From CAYWRO01 sp964460345 (GTDB taxonomy: Bacteria > Planctomycetota > Phycisphaerae > Phycisphaerales > UBA1924): DNA of 13,722 nt. The stretch is taken from NCBI GenBank assembly GCA_964460345.1, contig CAYWRO010000086.1:1-13722 (forward strand). Direction: 5' to 3'. Below the pieces are notes generated by a model. The model saw nothing but the letters and a program-made list of their open reading frames with translations, was not told where the DNA came from and ran no database searches. Positions 5,726 through 13,722 of this stretch are shown piece after piece. Numbering within the stretch: the stretch's first letter is position 1; each line of letters starts with the position of its first letter. A program made the translations under genes and the position numbers.

Positions 5726-5922
5726 TGGCCCGTTGGTGTGGCCGGAACAGCCTGCGGGCCATGGCCGTATCGGGACGACGACGCCGGGGGTGCGGGCGGG
5801 GCAAGCCTGTGGTGTGTGGTCGGCCGCGGAACGCCATCGGGAGGGCGCGGCCGGGTGGGGCGCGGGGTTGAAGGCGGGTCGTTGAGGCCCGGGCCGGCGG
5901 ACTCTGCTAGAGAGGATTCGAG

Positions 5923-7932
5923 ATGGCTGGACCAGTCTGTTGGGGGATCGAACTCGGGGCGGGAGCCGTCAAGGCGCTGAAGCTGGAACGGGATGGTGAG
6001 AACCTGAATGTTCTGGAATACGCGGTGATTCCGCACAAGCGGGTGCTTTCGACGCCGGAACTGGACCAGCAGGAAGCGACGCGCCTTGCGCTGGGCACGC
6101 TGGTGAGCCAGTATGACCTGTCGGGCGCGCCCATTGCGGTGAGCGTGCCGGGGCACTCCGCGTTTGCCCGGTTTGCCAAGCTGCCGCCGGTGGAGCCGAA
6201 GAAGATCCCGGACATCGTCAAGTTCGAGGCGGTGCAGCAGATTCCGTTTCCGATCGACGATGTCGAATGGGACTACCAGACGTTTCAGTCTCCGGATTCG
6301 CCGGATGTCGAGGTCGGCATCTTCGCGGTGACGCGTCAGCGCGTGATGGAGCGCATGGCGCTGTGGGCGGATGTGGGAATCACGCCGGAGTTCCTGACGA
6401 TCGGTCCGGTTGCGGTCTACAACGCGATGGCGTGGGACCTGCAGTTCACCGAGAACACGCCGGGCACGGTGATTGTGGATGTGGGGACCACGAGCACGGA
6501 CCTGATCATCGCCGAGGCGGGTCGCGTGTGGATCCGCACCTTCCAGATCGGCGGGCACAACTTCACCGAAGCGCTGGTCAATACATTCAAGCTGAGCTAT
6601 CCGAAGGCGGAGAAGCTCAAGCGCGAGGCCGAGCAGAGCAAGCACGCGCGGCACGTCTTCCAGGCGATGCGGCCTGTCTTCGGCGATCTGGCCCAGGATG
6701 TGCAGCGCTCGATCGGGTATTACCAGTCGCTGCACCGCGAGGCGAACCTGACGCGCATGGTCGTCTTCGGGTCGACCTTCAACCTGCCGGGACTGCGGAA
6801 GTACCTGGGGCAGCAGCTCCAGATGGAAGTCGTCCGGCTGGAGCGCTTCAAGCGTCTGAATATCGACGGGCCCGCCGCGGCGGGATTTGGCGCCGCGTCG
6901 CTGAACATGGCGACGGCGTACGGCCTCGCCCTGCAGGGCCTGGGGCTGCCGACGATCGACGCCAACCTGATCCCCAAGCCGGTCGTCCGCGAGGCGATGT
7001 GGCAGAAGAAGACGAAGTGGTTCGTCGCGGCTGCGGGTCTTGCGCTGGCGGCGGGCGGCGCGAGCCTGATTCAGCCGCTGCTGATCGACACGCAGCTCAA
7101 GGCGAACCCGCCTGCACGCGTGATTGAGGACGCCAAGCGGCTGCTGAACACCACGCGCAGCGAGTGGACGGAAGTTGAGTCGAAGTTCACGCCTGATTAC
7201 CGGGCGGCCAACGCGCTGCTGGTGCTGGACGACCGCGAGTTGTACGCCCACATCGCCAATGACGTCGGGCAGATCCTGAAGGGCGCGGCGGACAAGGACG
7301 AAGGCAAGGGCTTTCAGTTCAAGCAGTTGCTGACGGAGTACATCCCGCCGGCGGGTCAGTCGGACCTCTACGACCCGTACGCTCAGCCGGGCGTGCCCGG
7401 CGAGGACACCGGCGCCGCCGGCTCGCAGCGCACGATCCAGGTCACGCTTGAGGTGTCGACCACCCGCGGCGACGCGACGCCGTTCGTGCGGGACACGATC
7501 CAGGCCTGGCTGTACGCCAACGGGGAGCGCGAGGGCGTGCCGTACCGGATCGAGAACGTCGACTGGGATCTGCCGGTTACCCACAAGGTGCCGATGCCCG
7601 GCGAAGAGGCGATGCCGACGCCTGCGGGCGGCACGTCGCCGCGGTCGCAGTGGGGCGAGCGCGGAACACCCACCAGCCCGCGCCAGTCGCCCGGATTGGC
7701 GACACCGGGAAGTGGTGGACATGGGCACGCTCCGCCGCCTCCGCGGCCGGGGCAGCGGCCGGGCGTGCCGACGGGTGGTGGGCAGGCGCCGGCCGCGCCG
7801 ACGGAGTTGACGTCGCTGGCGCCGCTGCCGGAGATGCCGGGCGAGGGCGAGCCGGGTGAGACGGTTTCGACATTCACGATCACGTGGGATGCGGTGATCA
7901 TTGAGGATCAGCCGGCGGAGACGCAGTCATGA
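5923..7932 (+). CDS. pilM: PilM-PilN fusion, pilus/secretion inner-membrane platform protein
   Basis: A 669-aa protein; AGAGAGGA (5909-5916) precedes ATG 5923. Residues 1-340 are an actin-like PilM ATPase domain: phosphate-1-type motif GIELGAGAVKALKL (8-21), VDVGTTSTDLII (185-196), and the closing GPAAAGFGAA region (316-325). PilM binds the cytoplasmic N-terminus of PilN through an I-N-L-L-P-type peptide. Here IDANLIPKP (345-353) directly follows the PilM domain, then a basic stretch and one membrane helix (about 366-387), so the PilN start is fused on, the same order as in GspL of type II secretion. The periplasmic part has a helical region (400-470), an alpha/beta segment (502-552) and a last strand (648-660) separated by an 80-residue Pro/Gly-rich insert. 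It overlaps the next gene by 4 bases (ATGA), indicating coupling. Type IV pilus versus another secretion-like machine cannot be decided here. Confidence 0.88.
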   Translation: MAGPVCWGIELGAGAVKALKLERDGENLNVLEYAVIPHKRVLSTPELDQQEATRLALGTLVSQYDLSGAPIAVSVPGHSAFARFAKLPPVEPKKIPDIVKFEAVQQIPFPIDDVEWDYQTFQSPDSPDVEVGIFAVTRQRVMERMALWADVGITPEFLTIGPVAVYNAMAWDLQFTENTPGTVIVDVGTTSTDLIIAEAGRVWIRTFQIGGHNFTEALVNTFKLSYPKAEKLKREAEQSKHARHVFQAMRPVFGDLAQDVQRSIGYYQSLHREANLTRMVVFGSTFNLPGLRKYLGQQLQMEVVRLERFKRLNIDGPAAAGFGAASLNMATAYGLALQGLGLPTIDANLIPKPVVREAMWQKKTKWFVAAAGLALAAGGASLIQPLLIDTQLKANPPARVIEDAKRLLNTTRSEWTEVESKFTPDYRAANALLVLDDRELYAHIANDVGQILKGAADKDEGKGFQFKQLLTEYIPPAGQSDLYDPYAQPGVPGEDTGAAGSQRTIQVTLEVSTTRGDATPFVRDTIQAWLYANGEREGVPYRIENVDWDLPVTHKVPMPGEEAMPTPAGGTSPRSQWGERGTPTSPRQSPGLATPGSGGHGHAPPPPRPGQRPGVPTGGGQAPAAPTELTSLAPLPEMPGEGEPGETVSTFTITWDAVIIEDQPAETQS

Positions 7933-9374
7933 ACATGCAGAAAGTGACGAGCTGGGCCAAGGCGAACTGGCTGATCATCCTGTCGTGCGTGGTGCTGGTG
8001 GCGGCCCTGGTGGCCGGTCCACTGATCGGCTCGCGCATGAGCAAGGGGCTGCAGCAGCGCGTCAGCAAGGAAGTGGAAGCGGACAACCAGGCGCTGGGGC
8101 GAGATCGGATCGACTACACCGTTCCGGACCCGACAAGCCCGGGCGCAGCGCTGGTTACCACGTCACTGACACCGCACGCATTGCACAACCAGCGGTTCGG
8201 CGAGCTGCGCGAGCGTCTGCAGCGTGAGACCGGCGGCGTGTGGGAGCGGGCGAGGGATCACAACAAGAACGGACACGAACTGCTCATCGAGGGGCTCTTC
8301 CCGAAGCCGAGCGTGGCCGATGAACGCGTGCTTCCGGCGCAGTTCGCCGAGGCTTACATCGTGCGGGCGCATCGTCAACTGCTGGAGGAGATCGGAGCGC
8401 GCATGCCGCCCGACCCGGCCGCGGTGATGACGGAACTGCAGAACTACTACAACAACCAGGTCATGCGCATCGTGGAGAACCGCGCCGGCAACGAGCTCAG
8501 CGCCGAAGAGCAGGCGGAGTTGACGGAAGCGATGCAGAACATGCGGCTGGGGATGTACAGCCAGCGCGCCTCCGATTCGACCGTCTACGCCGATGTGAGT
8601 GTCTTCAACCTCCCTGAGTTGCCGAAGGTCAGCCCCACGCTCGTGCAGTGCTGGGACTGGCAGGTGCGGTACTGGATTCACCAGGACATCGTCAGGGCCG
8701 TCGCGAAGGCCAATGAAGCGCGTTCGGGTGATCGCGGCGTGCCGGGCGCGGTCGTCAAGCGTCTGGTCAGTGTGCTCGTAGAGGATCGCGACGCCGAGGC
8801 CGGTGGCAGCGCACCGCTTGATCCTTACGGAAGCGATCCGTACGGCGGCTATGGCGGGCCCGATCCCTACGGCAGCGATCCTTATGGCGCCGGAGGGGCT
8901 GACCCGTACGCGACCGGCGGCGATCCTGCCGCGGCGGCCGCGGCGGAAGCCGGGCCGGAGATCGCCCCGCGCGATTACGGCGTGTCCGTGACGGGGCGGA
9001 CGAGCGCTGCCGGGTCGCAGAACAAGCATTACGACGTTCGCTACGTGAACGTGCAGGCGATCGTTTCCTCGGAGCGCCTCCCGATGTTCCTCGACGCGAT
9101 CGCGCAGACGAACTTCATGACGGTCGTCGATATGGACCTGGCGACCATCAACCCCGCGGAACATCTGAACGCCGGGTTCTATTACGGGCGCGACCCGGTT
9201 GTGAGCGTCTCCCTGCGGATTGAGACGCTGTGGTTCCGCGAGTGGACGAAGCCGCTCATGCCCGCGCAGGTTCGTGAGAACCGCGGCATCCCGGCGCCGG
9301 CTCCGGCCGCTGCGCCACCGATGGCGCCGTCGCCGCGTCCCTCAGGCGGCGATGACGATTTCGGTCCGGGTTGA
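7929..9374 (+). CDS. PilO-like periplasmic platform protein with DPYG repeats
   Basis: A 481-aa protein starting in the ATGA overlap with the PilM-PilN gene. It has a short cytoplasmic N-terminus, one membrane helix (about residues 13-34), and a long periplasmic part that includes helical, possibly coiled-coil, stretches (38-56, 135-205, 250-265). Residues 298-333 hold a low-complexity repeat of D-P-Y-G units separated by Gly and Ser. After this, residues 366-437 have the alternation expected for a ferredoxin-like domain: strand (YDVRYVNVQAIVS), helix (LPMFLDAIAQT), strand (FMTVVDMDLATI) and a last strand (VVSVSLRIETLWF). The tail is Pro/Ala-rich and acidic. Topology and place after PilM-PilN match PilO or GspM, which dimerise with PilN or GspL. 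No sequence signature proves it, so no symbol is given. Confidence 0.7.
   Translation: MNMQKVTSWAKANWLIILSCVVLVAALVAGPLIGSRMSKGLQQRVSKEVEADNQALGRDRIDYTVPDPTSPGAALVTTSLTPHALHNQRFGELRERLQRETGGVWERARDHNKNGHELLIEGLFPKPSVADERVLPAQFAEAYIVRAHRQLLEEIGARMPPDPAAVMTELQNYYNNQVMRIVENRAGNELSAEEQAELTEAMQNMRLGMYSQRASDSTVYADVSVFNLPELPKVSPTLVQCWDWQVRYWIHQDIVRAVAKANEARSGDRGVPGAVVKRLVSVLVEDRDAEAGGSAPLDPYGSDPYGGYGGPDPYGSDPYGAGGADPYATGGDPAAAAAAEAGPEIAPRDYGVSVTGRTSAAGSQNKHYDVRYVNVQAIVSSERLPMFLDAIAQTNFMTVVDMDLATINPAEHLNAGFYYGRDPVVSVSLRIETLWFREWTKPLMPAQVRENRGIPAPAPAAAPPMAPSPRPSGGDDDFGPG
8820..8927 (+). repeat. DPYG-encoding tandem repeat inside the PilO-like gene
   Basis: This stretch encodes five D-P-Y units (four followed by Gly, one by Ala) in about 36 residues, as two similar halves of DPYGSDPYG followed by Gly-rich spacers. 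Codon choice varies between units (GAT/GAC, CCT/CCG/CCC), so the repeat is maintained at protein level rather than being a recent slippage product. Confidence 0.75.
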
Positions 9375-9449
9375 TTTGGTGAGAAAGCGCGCGGGTCGGG
9401 CGATCTTAATAGCGAGCCTTTCGAGCGGGGTGTGGGAAGGAGAACGGCG

Positions 9450-11549
9450 ATGGGAGTCAAAGGCATCAATCCGCTGGAAGCGCACTGCGAGAAGATCGTG
9501 GTGGGGCTCGCGGGCGCGGCCCTGGTCGGCGTTGTGGTCTGGCAGTTCGCCGGCCCGAAGCCGACCGTTCAACTCAGCGGCAAGCCGTACGTGCTGACTG
9601 AGGCTTACGGCGAGCTCGAGCGGCGCGCGGTTCGCGTGAAGGGGCAGATTGAAGGCCCCGGGTCGGTCGACTCGCTTCCCGCGGCGGACATGCCGCTGGG
9701 CCTGCTGGCCGATGCCGGTGACTTCTCGACGACGACTGTTTCTCCTTCGCCGACGTTGGCCATCGGGTTTGGCACGGCGGGGATTCCGGTCGAGGGCGGG
9801 CTCATCGCTCCCGGCGACAGCCAGGGGATTCGGTTCGCAGAGATCACGCCGCCCGCGCCGAGCAAGCCCATGGCCGCGCAGACCGCGGCGACCATTCACC
9901 CGCAGGAGATCGAACTGAACGAGGGCCTGGCCAATCTGGTCGCCGAGCCCGGCCGCCCGGACCTGGTGGCCGTGAGCGTGGAGAGCACGTGGTCGGTTGC
10001 TGACTTCCTGAACCTGCTGCAGCTCGATCCGGATGGGCCTGAGGGGCCGATCCAGCCGTTGCCCGGCGTGTGGTGGAACGGGCCGGACATGGCGCTGTTT
10101 GACGTGGAACTGATCCGGCAGAAGCTGGCCGCGGACGGCTCGTGGGGAGAGGAAGAGCCCGTCGCGAACATGCCCGGCCGACTTGAACTGCGGACCGAGA
10201 TGGCGGAGGCCGGCCAGGAGTTCATGACCGGCGATCAGATGCGGCAGTGGGCTGACCAAGCGTCGCAGTTTGCGACGGAGATTCGCCGGCCGCACTTCTA
10301 TGCGATCGTGTACGGGGATGACTGGGCGCCTCCGAGCGAGGTGGATCCCTTGGCGGGCGTGGCGGTGGAGAACCCTGACGAGAAGCGGGCCCGGCGCGAG
10401 TTGGAAGGCGTGCGCAACCAGATGGCCAATCTCGAGAAGCGGCTGGCGGAACTCGGTGGCGGGGGTGGCCGCGGCGAGGGTGGGGGTCATGGCGGCGGTG
10501 GTCGTGGTACGCCAACCGGTGGGGGCCGACAGGACGATTCGCAGCGCCAGCAGGAGCAGAACGAGCGTCAGCGGCAGGCGCTCGAGCGGCAGCTCGAGTC
10601 GTTGCGCAGCCGCGAGCAGGCGATCATCGACCGCCTGCTCCAGATGGGGGCGAAGAACATTCCGGGGGTGGAGCAGGTCGACGCCATGGCAGGTCAGCCG
10701 GCCATGCCGACCGAGGCGGAGGCCGATCCGCCGCTGCTCGAATCGGACGAGATCCGGATCTGGGCGCACGATGTGCAGGTGGAGCGCGGCGCGACCTACC
10801 GGTACAAGCTGCGCGTCTGGGTGACGAACCCCTTCTTTGGCCACGATGCCGGGCTGACGAGCGAGCAGAAGTCGCTCGCGGCGTCGCCGCTGCTGGCCGG
10901 CGAGGCGTCAGAATGGACCGACCCGGTCCACGTGCATGACGAGGCGTACTACTTCATCACCAGCGCCCAGGAGGGCGGCTTGACGGCGGGGGCGCGGGCC
11001 ATCGCGTCCGTCTACGTCTTCCGCTGGGGGTACTGGCGCGAGGGGACGGCTCGTATGGAGCCCGGCGACGCGCTGGCGACGACGGTGCAATCCCCGATGT
11101 TGGGGGATGTGCTCGCCGCGGTTGAGGTTCAGCCTGGCATCGGGGGCCAGCCGGGCGGAGAGCGCGGGCATGGAGGGGGCCACATGCTGCCTGGTGGGCC
11201 GGCCCAAATCGAGGAAGTGCCGGCGGGACCGGATGTGGAGTATGAGCCGATCCAGGTCAGGCGTGACGTGGTCCTGCTGGACGTGGGGCCGGCGATGCAC
11301 TCGACGGGTGAAAAGGTTGCCTACCTGCGTGAGGAGACCGGATCGATCGTCGACCGGGACCCCCAGGCGGAGACGCGGCGGGACATTTTCATGGTCCTGC
11401 AGAGCTCGGCCCGTCGCGGCCGCGAGGCCCTGCAGCCGAAGGAGGTCGCGCCGGCGGCCCCGGCGCCGGACCGGATGCCCCCGCCGGAGGGTCCCGGGCA
11501 GATGCCGCCGCGGAGCCCTCTGAGCCCGAAGAGCCCTGGTGGTGGCTGA
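9450..11549 (+). CDS. Large single-pass periplasmic protein of the pilus-platform operon
   Basis: A 699-aa protein I cannot assign to a named family. ATG 9450 is chosen because GGAAGGAG (9435-9442) lies 7 bases ahead; GTG 9432 in the same frame has no such site. A short cytoplasmic N-terminus (GINPLEAHCEK) and one membrane helix (about 16-33) are followed by a large soluble part. Residues 150-300 look globular. Residues 307-336 and 361-398 are two charged heptad-like helices joined by a Gly-rich loop (336-360), suggesting a coiled-coil hairpin. Residues 433-530 look like a beta-rich domain (IRIWAHDVQVERG, YRYKLRVWVTNPFFG, AYYFITSA). A second Gly/His-rich linker is at 563-583, then another compact segment (598-655) and a Pro-rich tail. 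It follows the PilO-like gene by 75 bases. By position it may replace PilP or act as a scaffold linking the inner platform to the secretin, but this is inference. Confidence 0.75.
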   Translation: MGVKGINPLEAHCEKIVVGLAGAALVGVVVWQFAGPKPTVQLSGKPYVLTEAYGELERRAVRVKGQIEGPGSVDSLPAADMPLGLLADAGDFSTTTVSPSPTLAIGFGTAGIPVEGGLIAPGDSQGIRFAEITPPAPSKPMAAQTAATIHPQEIELNEGLANLVAEPGRPDLVAVSVESTWSVADFLNLLQLDPDGPEGPIQPLPGVWWNGPDMALFDVELIRQKLAADGSWGEEEPVANMPGRLELRTEMAEAGQEFMTGDQMRQWADQASQFATEIRRPHFYAIVYGDDWAPPSEVDPLAGVAVENPDEKRARRELEGVRNQMANLEKRLAELGGGGGRGEGGGHGGGGRGTPTGGGRQDDSQRQQEQNERQRQALERQLESLRSREQAIIDRLLQMGAKNIPGVEQVDAMAGQPAMPTEAEADPPLLESDEIRIWAHDVQVERGATYRYKLRVWVTNPFFGHDAGLTSEQKSLAASPLLAGEASEWTDPVHVHDEAYYFITSAQEGGLTAGARAIASVYVFRWGYWREGTARMEPGDALATTVQSPMLGDVLAAVEVQPGIGGQPGGERGHGGGHMLPGGPAQIEEVPAGPDVEYEPIQVRRDVVLLDVGPAMHSTGEKVAYLREETGSIVDRDPQAETRRDIFMVLQSSARRGREALQPKEVAPAAPAPDRMPPPEGPGQMPPRSPLSPKSPGGG

Positions 11550-11565
11550 TTTGCGGAATTTACAG

Positions 11566-11591
11566 CCTCGCGGCGCTTGACCGCCGCGAGG
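11566..11591 (+). terminator. Hairpin after the pilus operon, overlapping the 23S promoter
   Basis: CCTCGCGGCG (11566-11575) and CGCCGCGAGG (11582-11591) make a perfect 10-bp stem with a 6-base loop, 16 bases after the stop codon of the 699-aa gene. No T-run follows directly. The loop holds the -35 TTGAC of the following promoter, so the same bases appear to end one unit and start the next. Confidence 0.45.
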
Positions 11592-11604
11592 TGCTGTCTA
11601 TGAT
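11577..11604 (+). promoter_or_regulatory. Strong sigma-70-type promoter, likely for 23S rRNA
   Basis: TTGACC (11577-11582), a 16-base spacer, and TATGAT (11599-11604) match the TTGACA/TATAAT consensus at 10 of 12 positions. This is the best promoter in the window. Transcription would start near 11611 and run about 280 bases before the 23S gene. A further perfect TTGACA occurs at 11700-11705, but no good -10 lies 16-18 bases beyond it, so I do not call a second promoter with confidence. Confidence 0.7.
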
Positions 11605-11613
11605 CCCCGACGC

Positions 11614-11683
11614 CCTCAGAGAGATCTGAGGAACACGCCCCGCGGCTGAGGCAGCGGGGTGTTCGACCCGCCCGGATGGGCGG
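11614..11683 (+). other. Cluster of three hairpins in the 23S leader
   Basis: Three consecutive hairpins lie just downstream of the predicted start of transcription. CCTCAGA (11614-11620) pairs with TCTGAGG (11625-11631). AACAC and CCCGC within 11632-11643 pair with GCGGGGTGTT (11654-11663) around a 2-base bulge. CCGCCC (11668-11673) pairs with GGGCGG (11678-11683). A fourth small hairpin, TGGACG/CGTCCA, is at 11844-11859. GCGGG (11654-11658) can alternatively pair with CCCGC (11667-11671), excluding hairpins two and three. The remaining bases between 11684 and 11892 show no gene. This could be a structured rRNA leader involved in processing or antitermination. Confidence 0.5.
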
Positions 11684-11892
11684 CCCCGAACGAACCTCAT
11701 TGACAATCGGAGACGGATTGGCGCTGTGTTCCGTGCCGATCAGACGTTACCCGCGGCCGGTTTTCCGGTTTCGGGGAGTGAATCTGTGAGGGCGGAGCGA
11801 ACTGATTTTGTTGAAGCGCAAGAGGCGAAAACTGTTACTGGAGTGGACGATTGCGTCCAGCTCGAGGGAGCCGCGAGGCGACGTCGGGTTGG

Positions 11893-13722
<1,830 letters not shown>

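Noticed and set aside
4293..5837. 514-codon minus-strand frame
   Set aside because: Antisense shadow of the MEMO-like gene; composition is typical of GC-rich antisense frames and no motif is visible.
5719..7728. 669-codon open frame on the minus strand
   Set aside because: It is antisense to the PilM-PilN gene, its translation is Arg/His/Leu-rich with no domain, and it arises from high GC third-position bias.
9342..10844. 500-codon minus-strand frame
   Set aside because: Antisense to the 699-aa gene, Arg/His-rich, no recognisable domain or ribosome-binding site.
11651..11672. tRNA T-arm-like motif (GTTCGACCC)
   Set aside because: No acceptor, D or anticodon arm can be folded around it; the bases fit the leader hairpins better.

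Overview
The window looks like a chromosomal piece of a GC-rich Planctomycetota bacterium, most likely near class Phycisphaerae. The reasons are the dense GC-rich codon use, a MoxR-type ATPase tail, a PilM-type pilus operon with very large linker-rich partners, small hypothetical proteins of planctomycete type, and a 23S rRNA gene that is not preceded by 16S. The taxonomic call is inference from sequence feel; no database comparison was possible.

Layout: (1) 1-279, the 3' end of a MoxR-family AAA+ ATPase gene. (2) 391-2990, a plus-strand run: an NAD-dependent sugar-nucleotide epimerase, a 66-aa hypothetical protein starting at TTG, a 108-aa single-pass membrane protein, and a family-4-like uracil-DNA glycosylase that lacks three of the four usual Fe-S cysteines. 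A convincing intrinsic terminator (3117-3158) closes this block. (3) 3196-4084, a minus-strand pair: a 105-aa basic hypothetical protein, then a lipoprotein with a CusF-like copper-binding domain. (4) 4251-5636, a MEMO1 / AmmeMemoRadiSam-B-like protein with a roughly 190-residue N-terminal extension that looks partly PqqD-like. (5) 5923-11549, a three-gene plus-strand operon: a PilM-PilN fusion, a PilO-like protein, and a 699-aa single-pass periplasmic protein. Together they look like an inner-membrane alignment/assembly platform of a type IV pilus or type II secretion-like machine. (6) 11550-11892, a 340-base structured region with a strong promoter (TTGACC, 16-base spacer, TATGAT) and several hairpins. 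(7) About 11893-13722, the first ~1.8 kb of a 23S rRNA gene, cut by the window end.

Transcription signals follow a pattern. Three genes (epimerase, UDG, MEMO-like) have a -10-like hexamer only 5-7 bases upstream of the start codon and, for two of them, no Shine-Dalgarno sequence, suggesting leaderless mRNAs. The pilus genes, the 108-aa membrane protein and the minus-strand genes instead have clear Shine-Dalgarno sequences.

The items most worth a second look are the PilM-PilN fusion platform, the Fe-S-ligand-poor UDG, the 23S gene with its own promoter embedded in a hairpin, the repeated leaderless promoter layout, and the CusF-like lipoprotein paired with an unknown small basic protein.
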